In this document: positions 11,576 to 23,768 of the stretch, piece after piece
Position numbering within the stretch: the first letter of the stretch is position 1
Layout: every line of letters begins with the position of its first letter
Assembly (NCBI GenBank): GCA_902806575.1
Contig: CADCXD010000008.1
Location: 2,232,001 to 2,296,000, forward strand
From: Jackrogersella multiformis
Lineage: Eukaryota; Ascomycota; Sordariomycetes; Xylariales; Hypoxylaceae
Length of the DNA: 64,000 nucleotides
Reading direction: 5' to 3'
Translations under genes and position numbers: made by a program
The notes under the pieces: model-generated
The model's database searches: none
What the model was told of the DNA's origin: nothing
Seen by the model: the letters and a program-made list of their open reading frames with translations, nothing else

Positions 11576-13816
11576 TCAATCAACTTCCCAGCTGCGGTTA
11601 TCTCCGGTCCCTTGTGAGGAGCTATGACGATCAGAGTTGGCCGTCTGCAGGATGCTGCTGTTGCTGCTCTGCTTGCTCTTTGCCATGGCATAGTCTTCGT
11701 CGTCGCTCCAATCGCTAAACTCGCCATCAGAGTAGTCCCACTGGACCGGGATCCTCTCGCCCCCTTCGCCAAAGCCGAAGACCAGGCCTCGCCACTCACC
11801 CGAAGCAATTTTAGCAGCAACCTTGAGCATAAGGTTTACTAGATGAGTCGGGGGCGCTAGAAGCATCTCCACCGTCTTTTGTATGATGGTGCTTGGCAGT
11901 CTACGGATAGCATCCATGCGACTCTGCGTGGCCTGTCTTTGGGGCGGCGAGAAGAAGTTGACGGCAGAGGGTAGCGGCGAGAGAGCTCGTCGGCTAATAG
12001 ACAAACTGTTCGGTCGTGGCCGAGGCCGAGGTCGTATTTGTGAGGGCGGTGTTTCTTCTAAGGCGGACGTATATGAGGGCTTCGAGGACACTTCGACGGA
12101 GATTGGGCTCATATGCTTGTCATCGCTTTCCGCTGTAAAGGGCGGCAAAGGTGACGTTATTTCATCTGCATGATCTGTAAGCCCTGCGGAGCTTGGAACG
12201 AACGTCCTATCTGTATCCGGCGTGCCCATATACATTTGGTTTTCTTTCCCTTGCGACGACGGACGAGGGATGACAATATTTTCATGGGGGTGAGGGAATT
12301 GAGATCGAAACGGCGTGACCGGGCGCGACGATGGAGGCGACGGAGGTAATGGGGTGATGGGTGAATGCCACGACTGCACACTATGAAAGGAGTCGGTAGA
12401 CCCAATGGGAGAAGTCTCATCCGACGGTAAACGCCGTGAAGGGGGCGGACGTGACTCGGCCGTACTTGACAATTCCCTTGGCTTTGAAGGGGGTGAGGTT
12501 ACTAAATTCAACCGCGGAGCGGTAAAAACGCGGCCAGCTAACTTCCGAGTCATTCGTTTCCTCGTGAGATTCATAGGAGCTACGCCACCGGACCCTTCAA
12601 AGGAAGAAGGTTCGTCGATGATGGCTTCTTCTCCTTTAGTGTTGTCGAAGATGACGGGACCCCGCGGGATCGCCTCTTCCTCCCCTACACTCACATTATC
12701 TGGGAACTCCTCTCCGATAAGTTCCGATTCATGTGAGATAGAAATGCCCCCATGGGTGCTCGCTAATTTTGGGATGCGAGCGGTTCTTGAGGCCGCAGGC
12801 ACTCGCGCTGTACTTAGATCCCCGTAGGTTTCCGAGGATGTTGCATCGGCTCTCTGCCACTTATTCAAGTTACTGTGATAGCGAGCGCTGTAGTTTCTCC
12901 CTTCCAAAGCATCGGATTCTTCGGGCTCTTCTCCTTGCCAAATCTTGTATCGTGCTTCATCTATTTCATTAATGGACCCAACGTTGACCCTCAAAGAGGC
13001 GACTTGGTCGGCTAGAAAGCTGGCCCGCCGGACATTAGCGAAGCCTTGAGGTGATGGCGACACTATCGGTTGAAAGGGATCGGAAATTAAATTCTTGCCA
13101 TCGGGCGTCCAGGCTTTCTTTTTGACCGGTGTCAGTGGTTCCGGTAATTCTACTGTGAAGCTCCTCTGAAAAGGACACTCGGTCTTCTCAAATAGTAGAG
13201 ATTTATCCAGGACATCTCTTAGGACCAAAGCGCGGCCCTTGTCGTCAGGCTCAGAGACGGGAAGCTCAATTCTCCAGTACTGCGGACGTCGTATCTGCAA
13301 AACAAACCTGCTGTTTTCCTCGTCGATACACCAGCACTGACTTTTCGGTAGAATGGGTTGTAGGGCCGAACCGCAGCTAAGAAAAGCTACGGATCCTGGG
13401 GCGCGATAAATGCGGAACGGGCCTTTTTAAGATTTAAGTCAGTCAAAAGTTTAGTTTAATAAATAAAAAAAGAGGGCTTCTTAGGTCGAACACGTTGACA
13501 TACCGACGGCGATCGTCCTCTCTAGTCGCGACGAAGCCGGCAAAGTACCCGGTCCATCCACGTCGGAAGAAGATGGTCGCGGACTAAGAGATGTGCGTTG
13601 GGTGGATGTAAAAGCGGTGATCTTAACGGAAGGGTGGCTGTAAAGGGTCTCGACCAGGTCTTCGGAGCGCGATGCCGTCGACGTAGACGAAGGCAAAGTC
13701 GCAGTCGAAGTCGAACTCTGCGAGGGAGGTGGAAAGTCAACAGGTGCTGTAACGACCCGTCGAGGCTGTGGCATATCTGCGCGGCCTAATGCGAACTTGG
13801 GATGGTCCTCGGCCAT
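11576..13816 (-). CDS. INP1: Inheritance of peroxisomes protein 1 (Inp1)
   Basis: Peroxisomal peripheral membrane protein that tethers peroxisomes at the cell cortex and helps retain them in the mother cell. Exons 13816-13504 and 13422-11576, intron 13503-13423; 2160 nt, or 719 aa. After a Ser/Thr-rich N-terminus, the conserved Inp1 domain spans the splice junction and reads VGPFRIYRAPGSVAFLSCG, then LPKSQCWCIDEENSRF, QIRRPQYWRIELPV and FEKTECPFQRSFTVELPEP. The remaining roughly 500 residues are disordered (Pro/Ser/Arg-rich, with an RPRPRPR tract) before a conserved C-terminal helix (VNLMLKVAAKIASGEWRG). Long disordered middles are normal for fungal Inp1. The conserved domain makes the family call firm; details of anchoring come from yeast. 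Confidence 0.88.
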
Positions 13817-15020
13817 AGTTATCGTATTTACCGACTAGAGGCAGCCCGTTTTCTCGTCTGGTGAACTAAACTCCTAGAAAAGGGTGACCACCTAAAGATG
13901 TTTAATCCATGGCTGAAAGTCGCGGGGTTGCGAGACGAAAGATGAAAAGACGGTGTGATAGTAAAGAAAATATAATAAATATAGCTGCAAGGAAGATTCG
14001 GAATAGCCTCAAAGAATGGATTTGAATGTATTATTTATTGGAAAGTTGTTAAGTTGATATCTGCATGTCTCGAACGTTTATGAAGACTTGAAGGGTAATA
14101 CAGAGGAGAAGTAAGGCGTAAAAGGTAGAAGATAGAAGGTAGAAGGTAGAACCGTTAGCTAGGAGAGACTAAGGTATGTCAGAGCTGCATCCGGGAACTA
14201 GGATTGACGAAGGTTTGCGAAAAATGGATATAATGGATGCAAGAAAGGACGGATCGTACCTACTGGACCTGCTGGTAATAGGTATCCCTGGGGAAGCGCC
14301 ACATATATGGGCGGTAAGTGCCGATTAGAGGCTGGTGTGGTGGGGTAGAGATACCCTTAAGTATTAGGTACCTTCAGTACTCCCCTCCCCACCCTCCAGC
14401 GCTACTACCTCATAATACTGGATATATGTACCTACCTACATATGTAAGTAAATACCTAGGTACCTACCTAGGTACTGTAGAATAACCCTCTACGCAATCT
14501 GTTTAGCGCCGTCTCTCGACCGCGGTGCGATATTCCTCATCCGGATTGGTCGATTGGGGGTCGACGGAATGGGAATCTGCGACATGGACCGCATTCCCCA
14601 AGTGGAGTATGCATGACTGTGATACCTCCTAGCATCTGATCCGGATACCATTTTACTTGATAATCATACCATCATACCATCTCCCCGCAGATGCGCCTTA
14701 TAGCACCAAGCGCCTGGGTAGATAATCAGGGCAATGAAGCTATAGCTACTACGCCAATGAAACAATCCCTCTCTCCTATCTTCTCTAGGTACCTACCTAG
14801 CTACCTACCTAGCTACCTAGAAAGGTAGGTAAGCACAGCAGCGTGAAAACGGTCGACGAATGTTTAATTCATGATGGTTCAGGGGAAGCTTGCGTAATTA
14901 TGAATCGGGGTTATTCTTATTCTTCCTCCCCCCCCCATCATAACGTGGAAAAAGGCCAAGTACCTAGGTAATGATCATAAGAGGGGTGAACTAACTTGAG
15001 TCTTGACAAGCTCAAGGTCC
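13817..15020. promoter_or_regulatory. Upstream region of INP1 / 3' flank of formamidase
   Basis: About 1.2 kb without a convincing gene. It holds an AGAAGGTAGA short tandem repeat near 14,125-14,150, TAGGTACC palindromes at about 14,365-14,480 and 14,785-14,835, and a C run near 14,930. Confidence 0.45.
14785..14835. repeat. TAGGTACC / ACCTAGCT palindrome cluster
   Basis: About five consecutive near-identical CTACCTAGCTAC / AGGTACCTAC units within 50 bp, mirrored by AAGGTAGGTAAG at the right end. Confidence 0.7.
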
Positions 15021-15021
15021 T

Positions 15022-15097
15022 GATACTTCCTACTTCCTACTTCCTACTTTCTACTTCTTACTACTTACTACTTACTTCTTACTTCTTACTTCTTACC
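15022..15097. repeat. CTACTT/TTACTT microsatellite at the formamidase 3' end
   Basis: Degenerate hexamer array (CTACTTC, TTACTTC, TTACTAC). The formamidase stop codon (minus strand, 15088-15086) lies inside the array: GGT AAG AAG TAA is immediately followed by more AAGTAA units. Confidence 0.8.
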
Positions 15098-16796
15098 CTC
15101 AGCTGCGGATGTCTTGTATGTCAAGCCTCCGCCGAAGCTATGCTCGCTATTCTTGCCTCCAGCTGTGACTTCGCCCTTCGCCACATCGCTTTCGAAGGCA
15201 CAGCTGCCCATATCTAATGGGTTTGCCGGCCCCGAAGGCATGATATCAAAGTCAAAAATATCAACAGGCAATCCTAGGGTCGTGCACGCATTCGGTATAT
15301 CGACAATACCTGCTACGTGTCCCTGAATGGGTGCTGACGACAATAGGAGATAGATCTGGTAGTCGCTGTATCCGAAACGGCGAAGATATTCGATGCACCC
15401 TTTTTCCCGTTAGCCAGCCAGCCTCGTGATCTCGGGGCGGTTGTTAACAATTAACAATGTCGTCGTGACACTTACGCAATGTAGTCTGCCTATAAGCGAC
15501 TGCCACATCCATATAATGCTGCTTGCCATGTTCGTCCACGGAGAAGCCCTCGAAATAGATATAGCGACCTGGACCAAATAGAGGCTCAACAGGCCCTGGT
15601 ATGTAGATAGGCGACTTGAGACCTAAGTCTGCCACTCCGTTCTTCATGACCTTGAAGTTGATCGTAATGACGCCCGCCATCTCTATTGCTCCGCAGAACG
15701 AAATCTCACCGTCGCCCTCTGTTCCAGGTTAGATACTACACTCCATCCCCCTGCCCCCCCTATAATATAAGCCGGAAGAGAGCGAAACTCACGAGAGAAG
15801 TGCAAATCTCCAACGCTGAACTTGGCGCCCGGGACGTGAACGGGTAGGTATACTTTTGAACCTCTGCTCAAGTTCTTGATATCACAATTCCCTCCATGTT
15901 CCGGCCGACCGGGAACGGTCCTAGCACCTTCGAAGCCCACTTTCTCCTTGAGTGCTGCGTCGGATGCGCCAGCGTGGATGCCTTTCGGCTCCGGTGGCAG
16001 GGCGACCTGTCTTTCGAGCTTGTTGGCCGAAATCAACTCGGCCTCGCGCTTGTTCCAGGTCTCTAAAACCTCGGCCGATGGTGCACATCCCAGGATTCCC
16101 GGGTGGATGATTCCTGCGAACTTGACGTGCGGAATGTGTCGTGAAGTAGCAAAGATGCCCTCGAAGTCCCAAATAGCCTTGGCGGCAGACGGGTAAATCT
16201 CGTCGAGGAATCCTCCACCATTTTCTTTGTGGAAAACACCTGTAAACCCCCATGGTTGATCTTGGAATCTATTGGATATTTAGTTGAAGAAGATTTTGTT
16301 GAATCTCAAGCAAAACATACGGCTGCACATCCATTATTTCAACCAGGAGAATATCCCCCGGCTGGGCGCCTTCTATCTCAAAAGGGCCGGTGAGATAATG
16401 CACCTTAGTCAGGTCGACATTGCGGATATCGTCTGCGCTATCATTATTCCCGATCTGACCCCCAGTCCTATGACTGCCGTTAGATTATATAAGAGCTAGA
16501 TTTAGCGAGGCATCTAGACTTACCAGTCGAGACATTCGATCTTGACCGTCTCGCCATCCTTTATAGTGCCAGCAAAGGGAACTGTGGCCACGTCAGTGGA
16601 CAATTCTAGCGCTTTTGAGGATTCAAATATGCTTTGGGTTCATACTGTCAGGGTGCCATCTATTCTTAACCGATACATTAGTTTGGGGGGAAACTTGAGC
16701 AATGACATTAGCATAACTTACATGGGTATTTGTGTGTTCGATTGCCGGCTTGTCGAGGCTAACCTTGCCAACGGTACGAATCTCAGCTTTACCCAT
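15086..16796 (-). CDS. fmdS: Formamidase (FmdA/AmdA acetamidase-formamidase family)
   Basis: Cytosolic enzyme hydrolysing formamide to formate and ammonia for nitrogen supply. Seven exons: 16796-16722, 16664-16646, 16581-16524, 16467-16321, 16268-15793, 15718-15476 and 15399-15086; total 1332 nt, or 443 aa, near the usual 410-440. Key stretches across the joins: NRWHPDIPFAGTIKDGETVK, IECLDWTGGQIGNNDSADD, VHYLTGPFEIEGAQPGDIL, PWGFTGVFHKENGGGFLDE, KFAGIIHPGILGCAPS, GRPEHGGNCDIKNLSRGSK, then HFSQGDGEISFCGAIE and SAPIQGHVAGIVDIPNACTT. These are hallmark family motifs, including the metal-site-like Cys/His/Glu residues around HGGNCD and GDGEISFCGA. Exon 2 is only 19 nt. The start is the ATG beginning MGKAEIRTV, as in related enzymes. 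In fungi such genes are usually under nitrogen (AreA) control, which I did not verify here. Confidence 0.93.
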
Positions 16797-17472
16797 TGTG
16801 ACTTTCTAGTGTATACGGAACTCGATGGATATTTTTTCCTTGGTGGTGGTGGTGATATACTAAGTTAGCTTCAACACTAGTCAAATGATGAGGATATATG
16901 TTTAACTATTCATATATAACCAAGGCAGACGATGTTTGTTATTTCGTTGAGGCTCTCCCTATATACCAAGGGTTATATACCTGCCTAGGTACCCAGGTAT
17001 GTTATATATAAACCTGCAACGACGATAACTACCCAGATATACCCCGCATCATATAAAGGAGGTGATAGCCTCTGGCTGACTTCCTTCACCCCCACATGAG
17101 TGATCTTCTCCTTATCATGCCTACCCAGGTACATTGGAGCTGTGGTGTGCAGGTATGCACATGCAGCAAGCTGATAAGGGGCGCTCTAAGGCGAGCTGAC
17201 GCTAACTACCTACCTAGGTAGTATCTAGCAATATCTGAAATACGTAATTTACGTCAAAAGCCGAAAGTAGCTTATCTCGGAGTTCTCACGGCCTTTCCAC
17301 TTCAAATACCAAGTGTCAAGATAACAATAGACTAGTTCTTATTGCTAGCCTCTCTGGCATACTTGGACGGTGCTGAGCCCGGAGCTAATATGACACGAGT
17401 AGTCAATAAAAAGCTAACCATCAATAACTACCTAGGTAAGCTTCGCGGCCCCAGGCGAGCAGCTCAGTAATT
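16797..17472. promoter_or_regulatory. Upstream region of formamidase
   Basis: About 0.7 kb between two minus-strand genes. It contains TACCTGCCTAGGTACCCAGG at about 16,979-16,998 and TACCTACCTAGGTAG near 17,208-17,222. GATA-type sites are present but too common to be telling. No gene seen. Confidence 0.4.
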
Positions 17473-18809
17473 TCACAAGTCTTTTGCGCCTTCTTTTGCG
17501 CCTCTCTGACTTACTGCTTCATTGTACGAAGGCGGCTGATCACCATGGCTGGCGTCCAAATTCGCGAGTGAGAGGCTAAGAAACTCATGTTTGTTCCTCC
17601 AGACCTGTTGATTCTCTGTAAACCCTTCCACCTCGGAGCGGGAAGCCTTCGGTGACGGAGGTGGATCTGTGATCTTGGTGATCAGGTATGCAGTTGACGC
17701 TTCAGCAATACCGTAAATGAGCACGCCGAGTAGCGGGACACGCAGAAGTGTGTAAAACCCGATACCAAACCCGAAAAGGAGGCCCTCGCGGCTACGGAAC
17801 CAATTCTTTTTCTGTTCCTTGGAGAAATGAATGCGGGCGAAGTAGGGCTCCAGCAACTCTCGCACTAGGCTACGAGATGCGAAATAGGTCTGGAGGAATA
17901 TGACGAGGTATCGTTTCGGGAGGAATACCCCCGTACCGAATATAACAGCAGCCGGTCCCAGGCCTACCGCCTTGTTGAACGTATAAAAACTAGCTGCCGG
18001 GAGTACTAAGCGACCGATATACGGGGTATACGATAAAGCGAATACAACTAGAGATATCAAGGCCTTTCGGGCGAACCGCCACATGAACATGCTAATCGCT
18101 TCGGCGGTGCTTGTCGAATGCGTACTTCCGTCCTTCAGCTTATACCCGCGAAGATTGGGATAGTACATATCCCGGAGTGTATCGGGGTTCTCGTTTTTAT
18201 GCTTCTGGATGTAGGTCATGTCGACCCATTGTAACGAATCCATAAACCTGCCAGAAAGCTGTGTTAAAAGGGCCCGGCGCATGCCATCGCGAAGAGATAT
18301 TACACATACATATTGTCCAGCGTTGGCGTGGCGTATCTCATAAGAGTCATCAGGAACAGGGGGATTTGGAGGACATGGTTGGAGATCAAGTCTAGTCCAT
18401 TTACGAGGGTATCGTCCCACGTGGTCCTGTCGAGGTCAAATATCAAAGACAGGATGCTCAGAAGAACTTTGATGCCAACGATCTAATAGTTGGGGAACGT
18501 TCGTTCGCAAGTTAGTTGACATGGCATGACTATAGTAGTATATTCTTAGACCACCTGGGCACTTACGGGAATGGAAATGGCCACACGGATAGCGATACCA
18601 GCACCGACAGCCATGGCGGCTTGCTTATAGTGGGCGTTGGTGAATATGGCAGGGTTTTGTAAGGCCCGATGAGCTCCAACGAGGGTCAACTGGATGCCAC
18701 GTATGACGGCATTGAAGTCGAAATGCGACATATCGAAAGCCTTTTTGAGTTCTTCTTTATCTAGCTTGTCTAGCTGAGGCATCTTTCTTTCGGACATAGT
18801 CGAACTCAT
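17473..18809 (-). CDS. UsgS-like fungal transmembrane protein
   Basis: Exons 18809-18567, 18482-18310 and 18247-17473 total 1191 nt, or 396 aa. The protein has several hydrophobic spans: an early one around AMAVGAGIAIRVAISIP, then VGIKVLLSILSLIF, LISLVVFALSYTPYIGRLVL and GFGIGFYTLLRVPLLGVLIY. Between them lie conserved-looking segments: FDFNAVIRGIQLTLVGAHRA near the start, LDNMFMDSLQWVDMTY across the second join, and GIAEASTAYLITKITDPPP near the end. This matches my memory of the fungal family annotated as transmembrane protein UsgS, whose biochemical role is not established. The C-terminal roughly 70 residues are polar and end with a PPSYNEAV stretch, a PPxY motif that could bind WW-domain proteins such as Rsp5 ubiquitin ligase. 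The family name is moderately sure; the function is unknown. Confidence 0.8.
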
Positions 18810-19696
18810 AGATAGCTAGCAATAGTATTAAGAGGTAGAAGAGTTGTTTCGGAGTACACGTCGTCGTCGTCGTCTTACTCATTAATCGAGGATGATAATA
18901 CAAAGAATGGATTAACACTGGATGACGGCATGACGACATGCATATCAACTTCCAATACTAGGGGTTATGTTTCTTATCGATAGCATATATATGGTATATA
19001 TGGTTATCGATAAATGTAAATGGAATACGGCGAATACGGTGAATAGGTACGGCGAATACGACGAATAAGTACGGCTTATTCGGCTTATCGAAATGCCAAA
19101 CCAACTCAGCCACCCAGCCACCCTCGATCAAAGACTAACAGCTGTACTATTACAGATGTCTTGAAAGACTTGGAAAGATGACTAACTACCTACCTAGGTA
19201 CCTACCTTAGGTAGGTAGGTACCATCTTACTCTAGCGAAGCCTTACACATGAGGTAGTCTTAGATAACCTCATAATATCTAATGACATAGAAAATAGTTA
19301 AAATCATTGGTTAAACCTTCTTAGATAGACAGTGCTAGACATAGATGTATACGCCGTATTTAACCCTGTAATACGATTGGTCTAATTCCACCCACGAGGC
19401 TGAACTTCCACCTTCGGTTGCTAGGAGAGTCACTTAGAAAATCAAGAATAGCTGTTAGTATGTTTGGTATGAATTTTGTTATATATCAGGGCTTCCGGTC
19501 TTTTTATCAAATGACTCTCGCCTTTTATAATAGGTACATACCAGTTTCAAGAATACATAACCACCTAGGTACCTACCTAGGTATACAAGAAACCCAACGA
19601 GAAAATCAGGAGGAACGAAGGCAACTGGCTCACCACATTATTTCTCCTATCCACTTTATAATCTCTTAACGTCATTAAATTCCTCATCTAGTCGGC
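18810..19696. promoter_or_regulatory. Divergent intergenic region (UsgS-like / RTA1-like)
   Basis: About 0.9 kb presumably carrying two promoters. It shows a TATCGATA...TTATCGATA inverted repeat flanking TATATATGGTATATATGG at about 18,977-19,015, a GAATACGGCGAATAC-type short repeat at about 19,024-19,085, and TAGGTACC palindromes at 19,187-19,222 and 19,564-19,583. Confidence 0.45.
19187..19222. repeat. TAGGTACC palindrome cluster
   Basis: Mirror arrangement: CTACCTACCTAGGTACCTAC is followed by CTTAGGTAGGTAGGTACC. The whole 36 bp can fold on itself. Confidence 0.75.
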
Positions 19697-20786
19697 ATGG
19701 AGAACGGGCAAATCGTCGACGGCAGTATATGGTTCTACGCACCAAATAAGGAGGCACCAGTGTTCTTCGCAGTGGCCTATCTCGCCACCGGCGCCGTTCA
19801 TTTATGGCAAGCAATGTAAGTATCCGTGGCAATGGTGCCGGCAGCTTCATACTAAATATATGGTTTAGGCATTACAAAAGCTGGAGACTGACTGGCCTCT
19901 ACGTTTTCTGCGCGCTCCTGTTCGTAGCGGGCTTCATTGTTAGGGCTCTCGGAGCATTCGACTACAAGAACCTTATCTACTATATCGTTAGCACCTGTCT
20001 CGTCTATGCCGCTCCGTATGTTAACTCACCTGATGCTCCCGAAGGTTTACTCACCATGCCACCAGTCCCTTATATGAGCTTTGCAATTACTATATTCTCG
20101 GCCGTATACTCTATCTCGTCCCCTATCATTCTCCTATCCATCCCGGGCGTATACTGACGACCTTCGCCGCTACTTCCACGATCATCGAGACGCTGAGTGG
20201 CATAGGGGTAGCTTATGAAGCCAATCAAACCTTGCCCGAAGCTTTGCAACAGACGGGCCAGTCGCTACTCAAGGCCGCGCTGATAATGCAGCTCGTCGTC
20301 GTGAGCCTTTTTTTCGCGCTCGCTGTGATTTTCCACATGAGGTGCCTGCGGAACGGCATCAATCATGTCAAGGTCAATCAAGCGCTCCTGACTCTCTACA
20401 TCAGCAGCGCGATCATCATGATCAGATGCATTTATCGAACGGCCGAATTTTTCGACGCCGCCAACCTGAACTTTTCGTCGCCAAGTCCCATCATCCGCTA
20501 TGAATGGTTCTTTTACATGTTCGAAGCGGCGCTCATGCTATGCAATAGCATCATGTTGAACATCCGCCATCCGCGCCGCTGGCTCCCCAAGTCCACCAAA
20601 GTCTACCTCGCGAAGGACGGTATAACAGAAGTCACCGGACCAGGATATAAGCAAGAGAGAAATTTCCTCGCCACGCTTTTCGATCCGTTTGATGTATATG
20701 GTATGATTAAGGGTAAAGACCAAACGACACGCTTCTGGGACGAGACTAGCGGTGTCGGGGAGAGGAAGGCCGCCAACCCAATCTGA
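19697..20786 (+). CDS. RTA1-like seven-span membrane protein
   Basis: Member of the fungal lipid-translocating exporter (RTA1/RSB1/PUG1/YLR046C) family, linked in yeast to resistance to sterol-pathway poisons and export of sphingoid bases. Exons 19697-19815, 19869-20015 and 20066-20786 total 987 nt, or 328 aa, the usual size. Motifs: WFYAPNKEAPVFFAVAYLAT at the first span, GFIVRALGAFDYKNLIYYIV, then across the second join PPLYELCNYYILGRILYLVP, TTFAATSTIIETLSGIGVAY, and CIYRTAEFFDAANLNF before the last spans. The C-terminal tail is cytosolic and charged. Both introns are very short (53 and 50 nt). Substrate unknown. Confidence 0.92.
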
Positions 20787-23768
20787 TTGGGGACACTAGA
20801 ACGGACGAACCAACCTGTCTCGTAGTGACTCTACCCGTGTCGATAAGTTGGCATGACACATGGTTTGCGTCGATTGTGGCGAAGAGATCTCCCGGGGCAA
20901 CGAAGTTTTCCTCCCGAGTTGTTCTCATTTCTGCAATATGACCATCTTCCTATCTAGAAGGATTAATGAACGCATCCCACGAACTTCTACTGCGTTATGT
21001 ATATAATTAGGGAATTTGCTTGTTAATAAGGCTCGGCCGTAAGGAGGATTGACATTTCGGATCCGTTAGGAAGACAGATATGTACCTAGGTAGACCGTTG
21101 GTTTTGGTTCGAGCACTTAGAAACTTGTGCCTTTTGTTGTTTGTTTTATCCGAAACACCTCAAGAGTTAGGAAAGTTGTTACTCTCATGGAACTAAACAA
21201 TATGATGCAATTCTAGATTAATGCTAAAGTATCAAGGATATCTGCCGTCATGTTCTCATGGCAAGCCCGGTAATCTGTTACCTTGACACCAATTTACCTA
21301 GGTACCTGTAGGTGGGTAAGTAGGCGAGTAGAGTTACGAATGCCGCTTACGAGTAACAAAAAGTTATTTAAAGGAAGAAGGAAGCTGTGCCTTATGTATG
21401 CCTTTAATGCCGCCATAGCACTCAATTAAGGGTACTTAGGTATGATGGTCGGTGGGAATGTGGGAGTATGGAGGTAATATAATTGTTTGGTCTGCCTGGG
21501 TTAGGTTACCTACCGCTATTGTAGTGTTACCAAGGTAATGAGACATTCGAGTTCGTCCTGCTTTATTTATAAGTACCTGTTAGGAGATGCGAATACATTA
21601 CACATGTAAGTTATATATTTTACGTGTATGTATATAAGTAAGTTGAGGGTTCCAACTTCCAAGGTTGCGATTAATTTATGAAGTTGCTATTATTAAGGTC
21701 CGTAATGATAAGTAGGTACCTAGGTACTACCTGGTAGTCGATTCTATTTCTGGAAGCAATTTAACCTTCCTGCTTACCTACCTGGGTACTAGGTAGGTAT
21801 ATATTTACAAACCTGGGTACTTACATAAGGTACCTAGTAAAAGATTAGGAGTTTCCCCACAAGTTTCGCTTAGGTGTTGTGTCGTACATACATTATTTAT
21901 GATTACATCCATCCATATTCAATTGGGGAATTCTACAGGCATTCGGTACTGACTATGCAATTACATCCTTTGCACATACCTACCTCCATATGTACCTCCT
22001 AGGTAAGTATTATTATGCCTTTATTTTGATGTACCTTGTACCTAGCTGCCTGGGTATATATAGTGTAGTTGCTAGTCGCCCTTAATAAGGAACATTCCTA
22101 GATCCCATCTTATCATAGCTTCGAGGCTTTAGGTAAGTTGAAGTAGTAAGAAACGAGGAAGGAAGATATTGTCTTTCTTATTGTTACATGTGTTCCAGCG
22201 TTCATACCCGGAAACCCTTAAGCGGTATATGTGGCTTGGTCGTAAAGACCCTCCTCCGTGCCGGAATCGCCTCATTCGAAGTAAAAAGTTCCCCATTGCC
22301 CGTTGCCCATGTCCAGGGGTGCCCCAGGATGGTTTCTGAAAATATATTTGTTTCCTGTTGATACCTACCTTTTACTTACCTAGGTAGGTACTTACGCATG
22401 TACCTCGGATGGACGCACTATCTATGAGTGCATGTTGGAAGTTGGAAGTTTGTTTGGACCTTTTGGGTGGGCAATTTCCGACTTAACGGTCTAGGTACAT
22501 ACCTAGGTACTAGGTACCTAGGCACCCTTTTTCTTCTTCGACTTGGCAAAGTTATTCATGTTATGTACATACTATGTACAAAGTATTCATGTTGTGTATT
22601 TATTCAGTGGTGGAAGTTGTCAATTTCGACAAGTCTAGGTACGTAAGTACCTAGGTAGGTATACACAGCCCCCAGGGATTATCTATTATGTACATATGTA
22701 CATATGTACCTAATAAGTAGGTAGGAGCTGGCAGGCCTAGGTATCCTTTCTGCACCAACTGCCAAGGGATGCCCCCCTCCCCCCTTTTCGTCCAAGGGTC
22801 AAAACCAGGGGTCATCCAGGCGGATCTTCTAGGGTTTTTCTTTTTTTTTCTTTTTTCTTTTTCTTTTTTGCTTGGGTGAGGCGGAGCTGTAAAATGTTTA
22901 GTAGTACATATTATGTGCTAATTAGGTATGTACTTAACACATCTATTATACCTCGTCTATGCACAGACTTCGTCTGTTAGATGCTTGTTTAGAGCGAATC
23001 AACTGCCAGTTTATCAAATCATGTCGCCAGCCCACCCCTCTCTTCACAGGCTCATGGGTTCATAGGCTCGTGGGTTCATAGGTTCATCGGCTCAAGGTAG
23101 GTCGGGATTTTTCTTTATTCTCTAATCCTACCACTCGCGTTCGTCTTCAATCAACATTATCATTGATAACACCACATCTCTATGACACCCTCCCCCTTTC
23201 TCTAACTAATCTCCTACATTCGACGTATCCCTTTAAGCTGGCCGCAGGATTATTCACCTGCTCCCCTTTTCTCCTCCTGCCGTTGACTTTGCGTGTACTT
23301 GTTACCTACACAACAACCACCATCATCATCCTACCGCTTAGTCGAGAGCCTGGATGGGGTTTCCGGGGCATACACTATCATCTTACATAGTACGCCGCTA
23401 AAAGCCTACTCAGATCACACATAATAGTAGTATCTGTATTTGGTCACTCTCGTGTATGTGCGTCACAAGTACCGAGAGAGACCATTGCATGATATACTAC
23501 GTATGTAGGAATCCCCACACCGCAAATGGGAAACGCACCACGAACCAGCATAGTATTACCTACCGTACTGTGTTTTTGGGTGGCCGCACCGAACTGCCCT
23601 TTTCGAACTTCTGGCGTCAGGGGCTTGGCATCAGTATTAGCGGCTCACTCACCGTATTCTGGCACGGCGGCATAGCCGTAGTTACTCTCTATTAGCCTCC
23701 TTCTTTATCTACCTAGGTCCTCGTCACCCTGTTTCAACCTCCCCTCTTCTTCTTTTCCCTTCTGAATA
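20787..23768. other. 3-kb intergenic region rich in TAGGTACC motifs
   Basis: No coding pattern over about 3 kb. Dense palindromes at about 21,296-21,320, 21,712-21,850, 22,375-22,525 and 22,635-22,725. A T-rich, CT-biased tract lies at about 22,835-22,870. A GGTTCATAGGCTC-type short tandem repeat lies at about 23,049-23,095. The last roughly 600 bp is pyrimidine-biased and probably holds the promoter and a long leader of the next gene, with several short upstream reading frames. Confidence 0.45.
22375..22525. repeat. TAGGTACC palindrome cluster
   Basis: Includes TTACCTAGGTAGGTACTTAC and CTAGGTACATACCTAGGTAC followed by TAGGTACCTAGG. Typical of the intergenic motif family in this window. Confidence 0.7.
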
